The notes under the pieces were generated by a model. The model was not told where the DNA came from. It worked only from the letters and a program-made list of their open reading frames with translations, and did not search any database. 64,000 nt of DNA, taken from positions 24,302,352 to 24,366,351 of the forward strand of contig NC_067145.1 of the NCBI RefSeq assembly GCF_903995435.1. Direction: 5' to 3'. Made by a program: the position numbers and the translations under genes. The DNA comes from Acomys russatus. Its lineage: Eukaryota; Chordata; Mammalia; Rodentia; Muridae. Positions 35,664 to 47,923 of the stretch are shown here, one piece after another (position 1 is the first letter of the stretch; every line of letters begins with the position of its first letter).

Positions 35664-36107
35664 CTGTTTGAAAGCTTTGTTTAGACGTTGGTATTGGAAA
35701 TGGGTTCCCTCGTCTGTGTGAGTTTCTTCTTCTCTGAGGAAAAAAAGTGGGCTCTTTGCTTTTTATTTTTAACCACTTAGTGGTAATATTATTTATTGAT
35801 GCACAATTATTTGAGTTTATTATTTTGGAGACTTCATGAATTAAAATGTTCATTTTCTTCTCCAAATTTGAGAAGTCTACTGGCACTTTTATTATAGACT
35901 TCCTGGCCTTCTTTCTACCTTTCCTGAGAAAAATGATGTATGTGAGCACATCATGGCTGGGTATTCTCTGCATGTCATGTCTGTGCTCTGCTATGTTTTT
36001 TCACCTGTATCAAATTGACATCAAATTTCCTGTCCTTCTGCTTCTGAACTGTCTCCTTGATGAAGTCTGTTATTAAAGCCATTTGTTAATTTTTGCCTCA
36101 ATATTTA
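35664..36107. other. Unique sequence, nothing recognised
   Basis: Overlapping short open frames on both strands (35644-36076), none with a family match. Confidence 0.4.
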
Positions 36108-36366
36108 TACTCTTTTTAGAACTTTTATTTATTTATTCACTTCACATTTGTAAAACAGCCCCCCCCTCGTCTCCTCCCAGTTCTACCCTCCCATTCTCTT
36201 CCCCTTTCTCCCTCTTCTTCTCCTCAGAAAAGGGTGACCACCACCACCACTCGCCCCATCATACCAACCCACACATCAAGTTACATCAGGACTAATTGCA
36301 TCCTCCTCCACGAGGCCCAACAAGGCAGCACAGCAAGGGGGACATGATCCATTTAACTCCAAAATA
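36108..36366 (-). mobile_element. Lx-type L1 3' end, antisense
   Basis: TTTTATTTATTTATTCACTT (A-rich tail complement), a C-rich tract, then CACATCAAGTTACATCAGGA, CATCCTCCTCCACGAGGCC and AACAAGGCAGCACAGCAAGG. It is the complement of 41190-41412. Confidence 0.7.
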
Positions 36367-38336
36367 TCTGTTTAGACTTCTTTAAAAATTTCTTTTCCAC
36401 AGTTTTCATTCTGTTGTTTTATTTTCATAATGGTGTCTTGATTTTTGTTTCTCTATCTGTGTCCTCTTGTAGCTGACTGAGATGTGAGACAATTGTACTG
36501 ACACTATAATGGACAATTAGGACCCTACATTTCTTTAGAACCATATGGTGAGTATTTATATTTTATTATTTTGAGTGTGTCACTGTTTCTAATTTATTTA
36601 TGTCCCTTGTATATGCATGACTTTAGCATTTGAAGAAACAACTACCTTTGCCTTGTTCTGTATCAAAATTTTAACAGGAAGAGACCAGCAGTCTACATAA
36701 TGATACTGAGGTGCTTTTTCATCCTGTCTCAGGTGTATTCTTGGATTTGGGTATGCTCCTAGTGGGTGGTGTTTGGGGCTTTGTTTTCAGAAGCCTATAA
36801 CCTCTGTTCTTTCTGTTCTTTAACTGTAGAGTCATAGGTTGAGGTGTTGGAAGAGGCTTCAATTCCTATCCCATATTGCCCCTGAAGAAACCACTTGGTT
36901 CAAACTGTGTACAGGAAGTCTCTTGTCTATTTCCATTTGCTTGTAGCTGATGGCATCAAACTCTATCAGTCCCTTGTGTGGTCCATGTTAAATGAGACGG
37001 AGACAACCCCTTTGGGATGTGGGAAGCTGTACAGACACTTCTTCCTCTATCTCTCTAGGAGGTCAAGCCTCAAGCATGGTACCTTCTGCCATGCTCACGC
37101 ACAGGCAGCCATATCCTCAGCGGCAGCAGGTGTCCCTGCTCTGCTGCCTTTTTTTCTTAACTATACCCAGGCACCTGAATTATGCCAGTTCTGCCAAAGC
37201 CTGAAATAAATTGAAGAAGAATCCAGCTACCCAGGCAGCAAAATGATAGTCCTGGGTTCAGGCCATTTCAGTAAGTGCTGAGTGCTGGTGGCTTGGAGGA
37301 AGATGAGAAGCTTATAAAGTAAGATTGTTCCTACACAGACCATTGCAGCCGCTCATAGGAGTCTAGCATATGGACCAAAGAGAGGATCAAGCTTTTGAAA
37401 CTTTATTATATAACATTATTATACTTATTATTTGCACATATTTTATTATATATTGAAAGTATATTTCTATTTATTACACTTATCATATTATACACTGCTA
37501 TACTTTTCAATGTATTATGAAGTTTAGAAGTTTATTATGTTTGTAGGTGGAAACTTTAGAGAAAGAGAACAAGAAGAGATGGGGTGCCATCTAAAGTACC
37601 TACCTGATTGTTCATAAGCATTTCTGGGTTGATACAGGCAGCAAACCGGTCAGGTTATGGGCTGATCATTCCAAGTGGTCAACCAATAAGGTGTTCAGGT
37701 GCCTCTTCATTTCAGTCATGTCCTCCTATAGAGCTTCTAGAAAGTGCTACTCATTTACATTGTATAGAAGAAAGATCATAAGAACCGGATGAAGAACCAG
37801 AGCTGCTGCCTGATGTTTCTGGCCCCTGGCCAGGGCAGAACCAAGAGCATTTCAAGTTTGACCCAGGGACAGGATTTGCCCTTGACTCTAAAACTGCATG
37901 ATCAGTTTCTATATGGTTTTCTCACCACTTCTTATGAAAGAATAAGAGTCCAGGCTTTGAGCAATAGCATCTTTCTGGTGTCACCTTTACTACTGCTTCA
38001 ACCCTTGCTTCTCTTTGTGTCTGGGTACTGGAAATCCTCACTGCATTCATCATCCTCTGTAACTTTGCTTTAGTATGTCAACTAAGTTTGTATCCATCTA
38101 GTTTCTTACATAATTGTGTGTGTGCATGTACGTGTATGTAAGTATAGGCAAGCAGCCTGTAAGTTTGTCTCCAGCCTAACCTTGGGTCCTTATATTGATT
38201 AACAGAAAGTCTCTCTCTCTTTTTTTTTGTTTTGTTTTGTTTTGTTGTTATCGTTGTTGGTAGCAGTAATCAAGGAAGAATGAAAGCTGGAAGCATCCAG
38301 CCTAAGAAAACATTAACCAGTGTTGATGGCAATAAG
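36367..38336. other. Unique sequence, nothing recognised
   Basis: Nearly 2 kb without a recognised repeat. An AT-rich TTATTATA-type patch lies at 37400-37550 and a (TTTTG)n run at 38222-38255. A 104-codon frame at 36895-37209 overlaps another in a second frame; neither has a family match. Confidence 0.4.
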
Positions 38337-38350
38337 AAAATTTAAACTGG

Positions 38351-38820
38351 TACCTTAGTTTGAGCGGGACCCCTGGGCCCAAATCTGCCTATCATAATGT
38401 TCTATTTGTAGGTTTCTAGGACCCTCTGGATCTTTCTACTTTGCTACTCTCCCATGCTTCTCTCATTTAGAGTCCGAACAGGCAGTAAACTTTAAACCCC
38501 TACCCAGCTCTAGCCAATGATCAGAACATTCTCCACAGTTGAGTGGAGAGTGGGGTATGACTTTCACACGTACTCTGGTGCCTCACATTTGACCATGTCC
38601 CCTGGAGGGGGAGACCTGGTGGCACTCAGAGGAAGGATAGCAGGTTACCAAGAAAAGACTTGATACCCTATGAGCATATACAGGGGGAGGAAATCCCCCT
38701 CAGGAACAGTCATAGGGGAGGGGAATAATGGGAAAATGGGAGGGAGGGAAGAATGGGAGGATACAAGGGATGGGATAAACATTGAGATGTAACAAGAATA
38801 AATTAATAAAAAAATTTTAA
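38351..38820 (+). mobile_element. Young L1 with 5' inversion (twin priming)
   Basis: Positions 38351-38475 are the antisense 3' UTR start; positions 38477-38820 are the sense 3' UTR with its AATAAATTAATAAA end. The exact 14-bp repeat AAAATTTAAACTGG lies at 38337-38350 and 38821-38834. It shares diagnostic variants with the L1 part of the composite element at 5939-6513. Confidence 0.9.
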
Positions 38821-38834
38821 AAAATTTAAACTGG

Positions 38835-39689
38835 CTTTTTTCTCCTGGAGCCAGAGCTGTAGAAAGAGACTTTCTCAGCAAGGGGTTCCCGCCCCGCTGA
38901 TTGTGTTGGAATTAAAGACAAGTGTTATCATTGCCTTGTTTAATTTTTTTTTACTTCAAATCTAGTCAAAAACCTTTGAAAATCTCATATTTTAGCAATG
39001 TCAAACACCTGCTATCAGGAAAAACAAAAACTTTCAGGAAAAATTAAAGCAAAGAGACAAGAACATTTTTAAGTTTTGGGCCAGTTGTGCCATCCCGGCT
39101 GCAGTGGTGGAGCCCTGTCTACCATTACTTGGAATGTAGGTGTTGTTAAAGAGTATTGGTGAGTCTTACTCAGGAAGATTTCACAAACATCTTGAAGCTA
39201 CAGATTGCCAAGCTCCAGTTGCCATCAATTTTCTATTATCTATCGGACAGGGTTTCATTTCTTCCATTTTTATTGTCCATAACTTAGCATTCCATCCCTT
39301 GGCTTTTTCCCCCACGTCCTATCTGAACTTTTGTAGAAAGGGCATGGAAAGATGTGGTTGCCATTAAACACATTGCAACCAGTTCCATGACAACAACTGG
39401 CAGAACAAAGCCAGAAAAGGTCCAAGCACCCTCTGCCATGTTACTTTCCATTTTAACTGTAGTTCTAGGCCTAGCTCTGTCTAGAAGGCTGTCAGCCTCC
39501 AACTTTTGCCTCTCCAACCCACCATGTTTGCACAGCTGCTGCTGTCCTGTGAGAGTTGAGCCCATGGGTGGCAGCAGGAAATAGCGCTTGGGAAATGCAT
39601 TTGTCTTTGATTCCCTGTTCTTAGAGGTTGTCTTTTACCTAGGATTTCTCAGGCTATAAACTTAGATTTAAAGATTCACATTGGGTGCC
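38835..39689. other. Unique sequence, nothing recognised
   Basis: No repeat or exon recognised. Frames at 39284-39584 overlap on both strands and look like chance. Confidence 0.4.
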
Positions 39690-40260
39690 AATATGTTGTG
39701 GCTTATTTAAGTGGTATGCAGAATAAATGTTTATTATTAGGTTATAATTAATATGGTGGTGTTCTCTAACCTGCTCTCAATCAAATAAAAACACAGACAC
39801 CATTGTGTTTTTCAGAATAAGCCTTTACCTAGGGGCATGGCAGATACTAACCTTCTACACTAACTTTACCTCTCATCCTCACCTCACTCTACCTTCCATC
39901 CACGATCCCAGAATACTTTGTTAATGTTCTCCATCTCCTCCACCCATGCTGACCCAACTATGGGCTCTTTTCCCATGCTAACCTATGGCACCAGTCCATT
40001 TCCTTCTCCGTAGATCCTGTGTTGCTTCCTCCTCCTTCTCCTCCCTCCCTCATGGTCCTTTAAGCCCAGCCTTTGAAGCCCAAACTCTGTCTCATTTTCT
40101 TCTGCCAAATCCCAGGCTTTAGCATTTTTTGATTAACTTTAAATTAGGGGAAGCACAGTTTATACAAGAAGGACAGGTATACATGAGAATATGCTCTTTT
40201 GAGCAAGAACCAGATCTTGGAGGCCAGTGATTAGCATTAAAATACATAGCATCAGACCAA
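39690..40260 (-). mobile_element. Possible antisense ERV LTR
   Basis: GTGCCAATATGTTGTGGCTT begins a stretch rich in C and T with TTGATTAACTTTAAATTAGG and GAAGCACAGTTTATACAAGA, which recalls a rodent ERV LTR read antisense. I cannot name the family or fix the edges. Confidence 0.3.
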
Positions 40261-40299
40261 CACCCAGCTACAATAACAACAGCAATTAGAACAACAACA

Positions 40300-40480
40300 A
40301 TAATATAAAACAAGCAAACTAGAATAGACAAAACATAAAAATGAGCCAAAGAAAAAGCACAAGAAACATTTAAAAATGCAGATACACATTCACACATATG
40401 GAAATCCCATAAAAACATAAAATTGACAAGTATACTATTTATGATAATATTTACCTGTAGGTTAAGAAAAGCTCAGACAA
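40300..40480 (-). mobile_element. Lx-type L1 3' UTR fragment, antisense
   Basis: The block with AAAGCACAAGAAACATT, then CACACATATGGAAATCCCAT, corresponds to the 59440-59590 part of the long Lx copy (ACACAGGAATCCCATAGAAA). Confidence 0.5.
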
Positions 40481-40639
40481 ATCATATATGTATATGCATA
40501 TACATATACATGTGTATATATAAATATATTATATAATATATGTCAATATTATAGATATGCAAAAATAGGCATATTTATTTTATATGTAATGTGTTACCAC
40601 AATTATTGTTGTCCTGACCACCTCCCCAAAAGAAATGTG

Positions 40640-40984
40640 TATTACTCTTCTTAATCTGCCATACCAAAATACCATTGGCTAGTGATTTAAACAACAGGAG
40701 TTTATTTTTTCATGGTTTTACATGGCAAGTCCAAGATCAAGTTCCAGTGGGGTCAGTTTCTCCTGAGGATGCTCAACCTTCAATTGGATCCCTGTAACCA
40801 GGTCCTCACATGCCTTTTCTTTGTACATATTAGATGCGTAGAGACAAAATAGATAAATGTTTGTGTCATATCATCCTCCTTTATATAAGGATGTCAGCCC
40901 TATTAAACTAGACTCCACTTTCAAGATCTCCATTTCCTTAATTTCCTAAAAGGTCTCTTTCAGGACCTAGATGTTATAAGAACT
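40640..40984 (+). mobile_element. Ancient mammalian repeat, family unresolved
   Basis: CTGCCATACCAAAATACCAT, TTAAACAACAGGAGTTTATT, AAGTCCAAGATCAAGTTCCA, GGTTTCTCCTGAGGATG-like and TATATAAGGATGTCAGCCCT follow a common ancient mammalian interspersed repeat that I recall, but not by name. Confidence 0.35.
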
Positions 40985-41412
40985 CTTCCAGAAGATCAAC
41001 AGAGCCAACTAGCCATGGCCCAGAGAGGACTGTGGAGTCTGAAGCACCAACAAAGGACCATGCATGGACTGGACCTAGGTCCTCTATGCATACGTACCCA
41101 ATGGACACCTCAGGCTTCAGGTGGATCCATTAGTAAGGAGAGCAGGAGCTATCTCTGACACTGACTCTATCGCCTGCTTTTTGATAACTTTCTCCTGACA
41201 GGGCTGCCTTGCCAGGCCACAGCGAAAGAGGATGAACTCAATTCTGATGTGACTTAATGAGCTGGGGTGGGTGGGTAGGGTAGCTCCCTTTTGCTGAGGA
41301 GGAGGGGAGGGGAGAGGGGAAGCTAGGATGGGACTGGGAGGAGAAGAGAGAGGGGGTTATGACTGGGAGGTAAAGTGAATAAATAAATAAATAATTTAAT
41401 TTAAAATAGAAA
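40985..41412 (+). mobile_element. Lx-type L1 3' UTR, sense
   Basis: AGATCAACAGAGCCAACTAG, GGACCATGCATGGACTGGAC, CTATCTCTGACACTGACTCT, CCTGACAGGGCTGCCTTGCC, then the GGTGGGTGGGTAGGGTAGC and GAGGAGGGGAGGGGAGAGG stretch and an AATAAATAAATAA end. Only 3' UTR is present. Confidence 0.8.
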
Positions 41413-42128
41413 ATATATTTTTCTAAGCACAAGGACATTGATGGGTGAATCTTCAAAGTATAAGTATGTAAGGATGCCTATTTTAGTACATAACAAATTC
41501 CTCAAACTTTTGCACAATTATACATTATCTCAAGTGGTGACATTTCAAATTGACTTTGCATAATATCCAGATTATACACAGTGGCCATTGCCATATTTTA
41601 ACTATTCACTGTTTTTATCACTAATGAGACCACCATGCATGGCAATGTATTAACAGTCATAAATGATTGTCAGCATTTCCTAATATCCTATTCAAACTCT
41701 TAAAATTTAATTTTTATTTTATTAAAGAAAGATCAATAGTATTTTACTAAATCACACTACTAAACTTGAAAACTAATCACATTTTGTAGTTTTAGTTGTT
41801 ACTAAACAAAGAATTTAAAGCATTTCTATGAATAGCATCTCAGAACTAAATTTTTAAAAATGTATTTTTGCAGGAATATTATTTGAATGGGTTGTCATAA
41901 ATATTTGATGTTTACCTATAGTTATTCTCATGTATCTAATTGATTTTTTTATGTGCAGTATATTTTCAGAATAGTAACTTGTTTTTCTCCTTTACAGTCT
42001 GGAAAATAGTATTTTTGTGACTTTGGAAAATATTATTATTACAAAAAGAAAACTAAGAAATGAAGATATATATTCAATGTCTTCTTGAAATAAATATGAA
42101 CTGGCTTTGATGAAGCTGTCCTAATTTT

Positions 42129-42131
<3 letters not shown>
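41413..42131. other. AT-rich sequence, nothing recognised
   Basis: No repeat or exon signature recognised. Confidence 0.45.
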
Positions 42132-42178
<47 letters not shown>

Positions 42179-42184
42179 CGCTCG
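42132..42184. repeat. (GT)n-(GC)n microsatellite
   Basis: About 38 bp of GT passes into GCGCGCGCGCGC; an alternating purine-pyrimidine tract. Confidence 0.95.
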
Positions 42185-43140
42185 CATGTGTGCTTCCATC
42201 TTTTCAGCAAATGTAGGCTAGTGGCAACAGCTTCCCATGATATCATGAATTTTAAGGAGTATGTGCTTGTATCAAATTGCTTAGGAAACTTACAATGCTC
42301 TCAGCAATCCATTCTCATTTTCATGGTAACCTGCTATTATCACTATATTCAAACTAAATGGCACAATCCTTTTGACTGAGGGCAGGTCATGTTATTGGAC
42401 TATCTCCCTGTATTGTTCAGTAGTAGATCTATCAAATAATAGGACTATGTTGATAGCAATGCTGTGTTTGTAGTGTATTTGCATCTTTCTAATAGTATTT
42501 AGTTAAAAATGGGTTATGATTAATGTGTGGCTTGTGGTCTGAAGTCTACCCTAACTCTTTCAACCTTTGACAAATAATTTATCTCCTTTATGCTTCAGAT
42601 ACAAAATAAGGGAGATCACATAAGTGATTTATAACACCCTTTTAGATGAAACAATCTAGGATAATCTTGTGAAATTAAAAACTAATTTCCTTCAGGCAAC
42701 AAACATTTTAATCAGACTCATAGAAAAAAGCCTTGTGCTTAATGGCCCCTCTTAGCCAAAATATGATTTCAAATTCAGTCTCTCCCCTTTTAAAAATAAT
42801 AAATATACATTAGCATCAAATATACATGTATTGAATCTATTAAAATGACAGATCAAAATTGAAAAAGTAATCATTGACCAGAAGTCCACTCTCTGCATCT
42901 GTACCTTGCTTCTTTCTATGAACAGGAATTCAAAGGCTCCTGGGGCTGCTCTGTCATCAGCACAAGGCTTGCAGTGCAGTGCACTTGCAGTCTCAAGTAT
43001 TCAGGTATTCTCGTGTAGCTTGAGTGAGTTCCCAAGAGAAACAAGAGACTTTCTTAATACGTGTCTCGTGGACACACTACAAAGATTCTATAAGAAACGT
43101 CTATAATTTGCTCAAAGAAGCTTCAGCATTCGTGTAGATG

Positions 43141-43142
<2 letters not shown>
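42185..43142. other. Unique sequence with a possible MIR fragment
   Basis: CAAATAATTTATCTCCTTTA and a following ACAAAATAAGGGAGATCA (about 42545-42650) resemble a worn MIR. The rest is unrecognised. Confidence 0.35.

Positions 43143-43177
<35 letters not shown>
43143..43177. repeat. (GT)n microsatellite
   Basis: About 35 bp of uninterrupted GT. Confidence 0.95.
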
Positions 43178-43180
<3 letters not shown>

Positions 43181-43519
43181 ATTCTTCTGTGCCTGCAACT
43201 TGGTGCATGTTTGCACAGTGGCCATGCCAGTTTACTCGGGTAGCTCACAATTTTTCTTAGCAAGCGAAGTACTTTAATCTGCACACAGACAGGCCCATCT
43301 GCATTTCTCTTGCTACATTTCCTGGGACTCTCTATCTATGGAGGATGGTAGATCCAACCTATAGCTTCAGCTTTCAGCTTTCAGTTAACTATGGGCAACT
43401 GGACTGTGTAAAAATGTTAAGTAGAAAAGTTAGTTATTGTTTGCTGTACCATGCTTAGTGTATAGACTAAGCTTTCGTAGCAATGGATACATGTGAAAAA
43501 CACATTGTGTGTATGTGAT
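43178..43519. other. Unique sequence, nothing recognised
   Basis: Only a short local duplication (AGCTTTCAGCTTTCAG at about 43369) stands out. Confidence 0.45.
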
Positions 43520-43908
43520 GCATTGAATAGTAAAATAACGCCCCCTCCCCATAGGCTCAAATATTTGCACACTGCTTGGCCATTAGGCAATGGCAGTGAA
43601 GCTACTTGAGAGAGATTAAGAAGCTTGGCCTTGTTAGAGTAGATGTGACCTTGTTAAAGGAAGTGTGTCACCCAGCTTTGGGGTTTCAGGAACTCAGTGT
43701 CTCTCTTCCTGCTGCCTGCAAATCCAGATGTAGCAATATCAGCTCCTTCTCCAGCACATGTGTGCCTGCCTGCTGGTATGCCTCCCACAATGATGAAAAC
43801 GGAATAAACTTCAGAATTGGAAGCCAGCCCCAATTAAATGCTTTCCTTTATAAGAGTTGCAGTGGTTGTGGTGTCTCTTCACAGCAAGAGGGCATTGATT
43901 GAAACAGT
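43520..43908 (+). mobile_element. MT-type MaLR solo LTR
   Basis: CCCCATAGGCTCAAATATTT near the start, CTTGTTAAAGGAAGTGTGTC, CTCTCTTCCTGCTGCCTGC, TCAGCTCCTTCTCCAGCACA, CCCCAATTAAATGCTTTCCT and a GTGTCTCTTCACAGCAAGAG end follow the rodent MT LTR order. AATTAAA is the polyadenylation signal variant. A 98-codon frame over it is not a gene. Confidence 0.75.
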
Positions 43909-45639
43909 GGAGGTTTTAGTACTACCTGGATTTTATGCCCTGAGCTAGTAAAGCACAAGCTTTGTGGGTTAGGAAGGACTTCTGAACACTACAGTGAAGC
44001 CGTCTGTGCTGTTATGCAACCATTTTTAGAGCACAGCCTCTGTTTTGTTACCTTCTTTGTTTTCATGGGCAGTCTGACAGAAGCACCACAGTGTAAAGAA
44101 ACCCAAGGTGCACAGAGATATCCAATAGATATTGGCATCTGGAGTTTCAGAAGATAGGTAGCATCATGTCTAGACTCCCAGAAGAAGAGCCATCCGCTCA
44201 CCTTCCCCTACCATCTGTGCTTCTGTCAAACCTTCAGACTTAGGGCAGAAATGAACAACCCTCTATATCTGGGTCAAATCTTTATCCATATAAAAATAGG
44301 TCAATAAATGAATACTGGTGCTTCCTTTGTTTATTTGCTTAAGTGTCACAACTTTTTAAATGGTTCTTTCAACAACCTAATAGATGTTAAATTCTGACTG
44401 AATGAAATTACCACAAAATCCATTTCACAGGCATTGAATAGGGTACTACCCACACAAAATTATAATCATAATAGAAAACTCATTATTATCATAAAGATAA
44501 TGATTTTTATATTGAACCGTAAAAGGGAGCCATGGTAAACAGAGGCATAACATGATTGACTCTGAAATTCTTCCTTTATGTATCAGTAGAAAAACACACA
44601 TAATACTAATTGTACTATTACTTAAATTATTATTCATCAAAGATGTTAATTAAACAAAAAGACACTATTTCTTACCTTTTCTTGCTGTCCTTACTAAGCT
44701 TTAGTCCCTACCACTCTTAGCAACATGGAATTTTACATGATCTAGGGTGTGGCCAAGAGATCCACTAAATGGCCACAAAAGGTATAAGATCAGTCAGTTA
44801 TCCTTGGGATAAACACATCTTGTTACATTCTCCATGACCCAGAAGTAACTGGACAGGAAGAGCAGTGGCATGGAACAGCAGAGGTAAAGATAGAGGACTC
44901 GGGTAAGAAGTAATAACCTGGGATTAGAGTTGCTTACCTGGGACAGTGCTAATGGTCCTCCAGATCTGTAGGCTCCATAGACATAAATTCAAACAACATT
45001 TGGTGGAAGACAATTGTAAATGGTGCACTGACTATGTGCAAATTTTCACTTGTCATTATTCCTAAATGACAAAGGGTCCCTAGTGTAACATTGACATGGT
45101 GCATTACTCAGGGATTTCATTCACTCTGACAAATGTCCAAGGAAATGATTTAAAGTGAGGATGAGTTTGTTTATGCTCAGAACTTCTGTGGGTTTAGTAC
45201 TTGGCTACCTTCCTTCCTTCCTTTGGGCCTCTGGAAAAGCAGGGTACTATGGTGGCAGGAAGAAGAGAGGAAATGGTGCTCATCTCATGGCAGCCAAGAA
45301 ACGTAGCAAGGCAGACACGATGGGGCAAGGGACAAGATACTTCTTTCAAGGGCATGTTCACAGCAATCTGCTTCCTACCCCAACTCCTACAGCTTACCCA
45401 ACTCCCAATAACACCATCAAATTAAGAATGAATCAATGGATTGATTCATTGATAAAGGAGAGCCACCATTAGCCATCACTTCTCAAAAGGCAATCTATGA
45501 AGACTTCTTTCATGAACCAAGCCTTTAGTACATCTGATGGATGATGTTCTTGTGGACCGTGTACAGTTTGTCCTTGCTCATTCAAATGCTGATTCTCTAC
45601 CTCACTATCTGGTTTCAATCTGAACATTGCACTGTGATG
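43909..45639. other. Unique sequence, nothing recognised
   Basis: About 1.7 kb without a recognised repeat. Two overlapping frames (45155-45472) show no family resemblance. Confidence 0.4.
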
Positions 45640-45985
45640 TTTATCCTAAGTCTTTCCTGGAAACATGCCACCTTTTGTTCTCTGTTTTGCCAATAAAAGA
45701 CAACTAGCCAATGCTGAGCAATATAGAGAATAGGGTGGAGCAAGAAAGAGCAGGAAGGACAGGAGGGATGCATGTAGAGAGGACCAAGAAATATCAGGAG
45801 GAATGAGCTAGACCTAGGATATGAGTAAAACACAAGTATAATGTGCAAAATCTGAATGGAGGAAACTATACCAGCTTGGAGGTTTAGGATGGCGTAATTA
45901 TTACACAGCATTGTGCTCTAGGGTAAATAAATATATCCTAGTCTCTCTGTATGGTTATTTGGGTATATAACTTGCTAAGGAGCAA
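45640..45985 (+). mobile_element. Possible rodent ERV LTR
   Basis: TTTTGCCAATAAAAGACAAC, a purine-rich GAGCAAGAAAGAGCAGGAAG middle and a CTCTGTATGGTTATTTGGG end recall a common rodent LTR. The family is not certain. Confidence 0.4.
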
Positions 45986-46288
45986 TCGCTGATTATACTA
46001 AAATTGTAAATCAATATCTAGTATTAATAATCACTCAACATATATCTTTTTAGGGAACACTTTATATCCAAATGTATTATATTAAGTATTATATATTTTA
46101 AGTAATCTAGAGATAATTTAAATGGAAAAACATTTGTGTAGGTTATATGCAAATTCTATGTCATTTATGTAAGAGAACCGATGATTTGCTGATTCTGTTA
46201 TTAATGGGTGTCCTATATCCATAAACACTTAGAGATAACTGTGTATACATTCACTCAGAGGCATATATTTGTGGGTGCCTGAGTAGAC

Positions 46289-46314
46289 ACACACACACAC
46301 ATACACACACACAC

Positions 46315-46386
<72 letters not shown>
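46289..46386. repeat. (CA)n-(GA)n microsatellite
   Basis: About 25 bp of CA followed by about 70 bp of GA. Confidence 0.95.
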
Positions 46387-46390
<4 letters not shown>

Positions 46391-46442
46391 GAAAGAAGCA
46401 TACATAGGATCAAGTATCACAGGTTAAGAACAAAAACAGGAC

Positions 46443-46659
46443 AGGGGCCAGAGCATTACCTAGGTGATTAAAAGGCCTTGTTTCTTTTGCAGAGAATCTT
46501 GAGTTCCATCCCCAGCATCTACATGGTGGCTCACAATCATCTGAAACTCTAGTCTCCAGAGATCCAGGACCACATTTTTACTTCTGTGGGCACCAGGCAC
46601 ACACATGGTACATATACATACTTGCAGGAAAAAATAGCCAAACACATAGAATAATGGAG

Positions 46660-46660
<1 letters not shown>
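46443..46660 (+). mobile_element. B3-type SINE
   Basis: GGGGCCAGAGCATTACCTAG head, CCAGCATCTACATGGTGGCT, CACAATCATCTGAAACTCTA, TCTGTGGGCACCAGGCACAC and ACATACTTGCAGGAAAAAAT fit B3. Confidence 0.7.

Positions 46661-46661
<1 letters not shown>

Positions 46662-46707
<46 letters not shown>
46662..46707. repeat. (GT)n microsatellite
   Basis: About 46 bp of GT directly after the B3 copy. Confidence 0.95.
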
Positions 46708-46709
<2 letters not shown>

Positions 46710-46904
46710 AATGTTTCACAAATATTTTTTAAAACCAGAAACAGCTTTGTGTTGTGGGTTTGTGTTTTCTGTTCCTATGATGCTCAAAGCCTTAGAGCCC
46801 AGAAAGTAACAAGGCACAGAATGGCCTTCCGTGCAAGGACAGACAAATAAAGAGGTCTCTAGAGGAACTCATGACAAGTCCTCACAGGGTAGTTAAAGAA
46901 GAAT

Positions 46905-47245
46905 TAATTTAGTCTCTAATTTCATTCTGGAGGCTGAAATAAAAGAACTGAAAGAGACTCAGATCCTCTGAAGGTTCTTCGGTGGAATTCTTTGGTCTTT
47001 CCCAACCTGGAAGGCCCAGCCATAATTCCAGGTGTTTTAAGCTTCTAATCACTTCACTCTAGTCTCTGCCTCCATCTCGTGTGGTCTTCTTCCCGTCATA
47101 TATCTGACTGTATTCTCTCTTCTTATAAAGATACTACTTTTGGAATTGAGTTCACCTAAAACCAATGTAACTTTATCTTAACCTTCTTACTTGTATTTAT
47201 AAAAATCCTTTTTTCATGTATATGACCTTTTGAAGCTATAGATAG
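46905..47245 (+). mobile_element. Possible ancient mammalian repeat
   Basis: TTTCATTCTGGAGGCTGAAA, CAGATCCTCTGAAGGTTCTT, CTCTAGTCTCTGCCTCCATC, CTCTTCTTATAAAGATACTA and a TAACTTTATCTTAACC stretch follow the same kind of old repeat as 40640-40984. The family is unresolved. Confidence 0.3.
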
Positions 47246-47879
47246 AGATAAATTTCAGGGGCTATGATGGTTTATTATATATACATATAATATATTATAT
47301 ATATTATGTTATTAGCATATGTTATAGTACATACATATGGTATGTATGTTATAATATGTTATAAATGACTGATTATTTGATATTCATATAGAATGTTATT
47401 TCTGATGCATCTCCATGCAATATCTCCTGCCCTTGAGTAGGCTCTGTATTTTGGATCTATTGGTTTCTAGGCCTTCATGTTCAGATTGTGCTATATGTTT
47501 CACTCATCTGAGGCTAGCTTAGAGCTGGCCAATCAAGAGATTAATGAGCCTCCATGCCATGTTGAGTCAGCCCCTCATATGTTATAAACTTGGTTCAGTT
47601 TCCAATTCCAGGTGGCATAATTTCTGATCCTTCTATTTAACAATAGAGTTAAAGCACACCCATGGACTGCTCTATTTCTGCCTTGCCCTGAAGTAATAAG
47701 AAAATCACACTAAATAAAGCTGAATTTGCATTGGATGACTTTTCCCCATTGTAAGCATTCCTACAGCATTTAAAATATGCTGTGGTGAATATTTCAGAAA
47801 CATATATAACACATTTTCTATCTAATATTTAACTTTTTTGGTTTATGGGCATAGAATCCCACGGTAAATCAGGGAGTGC

Positions 47880-47923
<44 letters not shown>

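Noticed and set aside
43606..43902. 98-codon frame
   Set aside because: Lies wholly inside an MT LTR.
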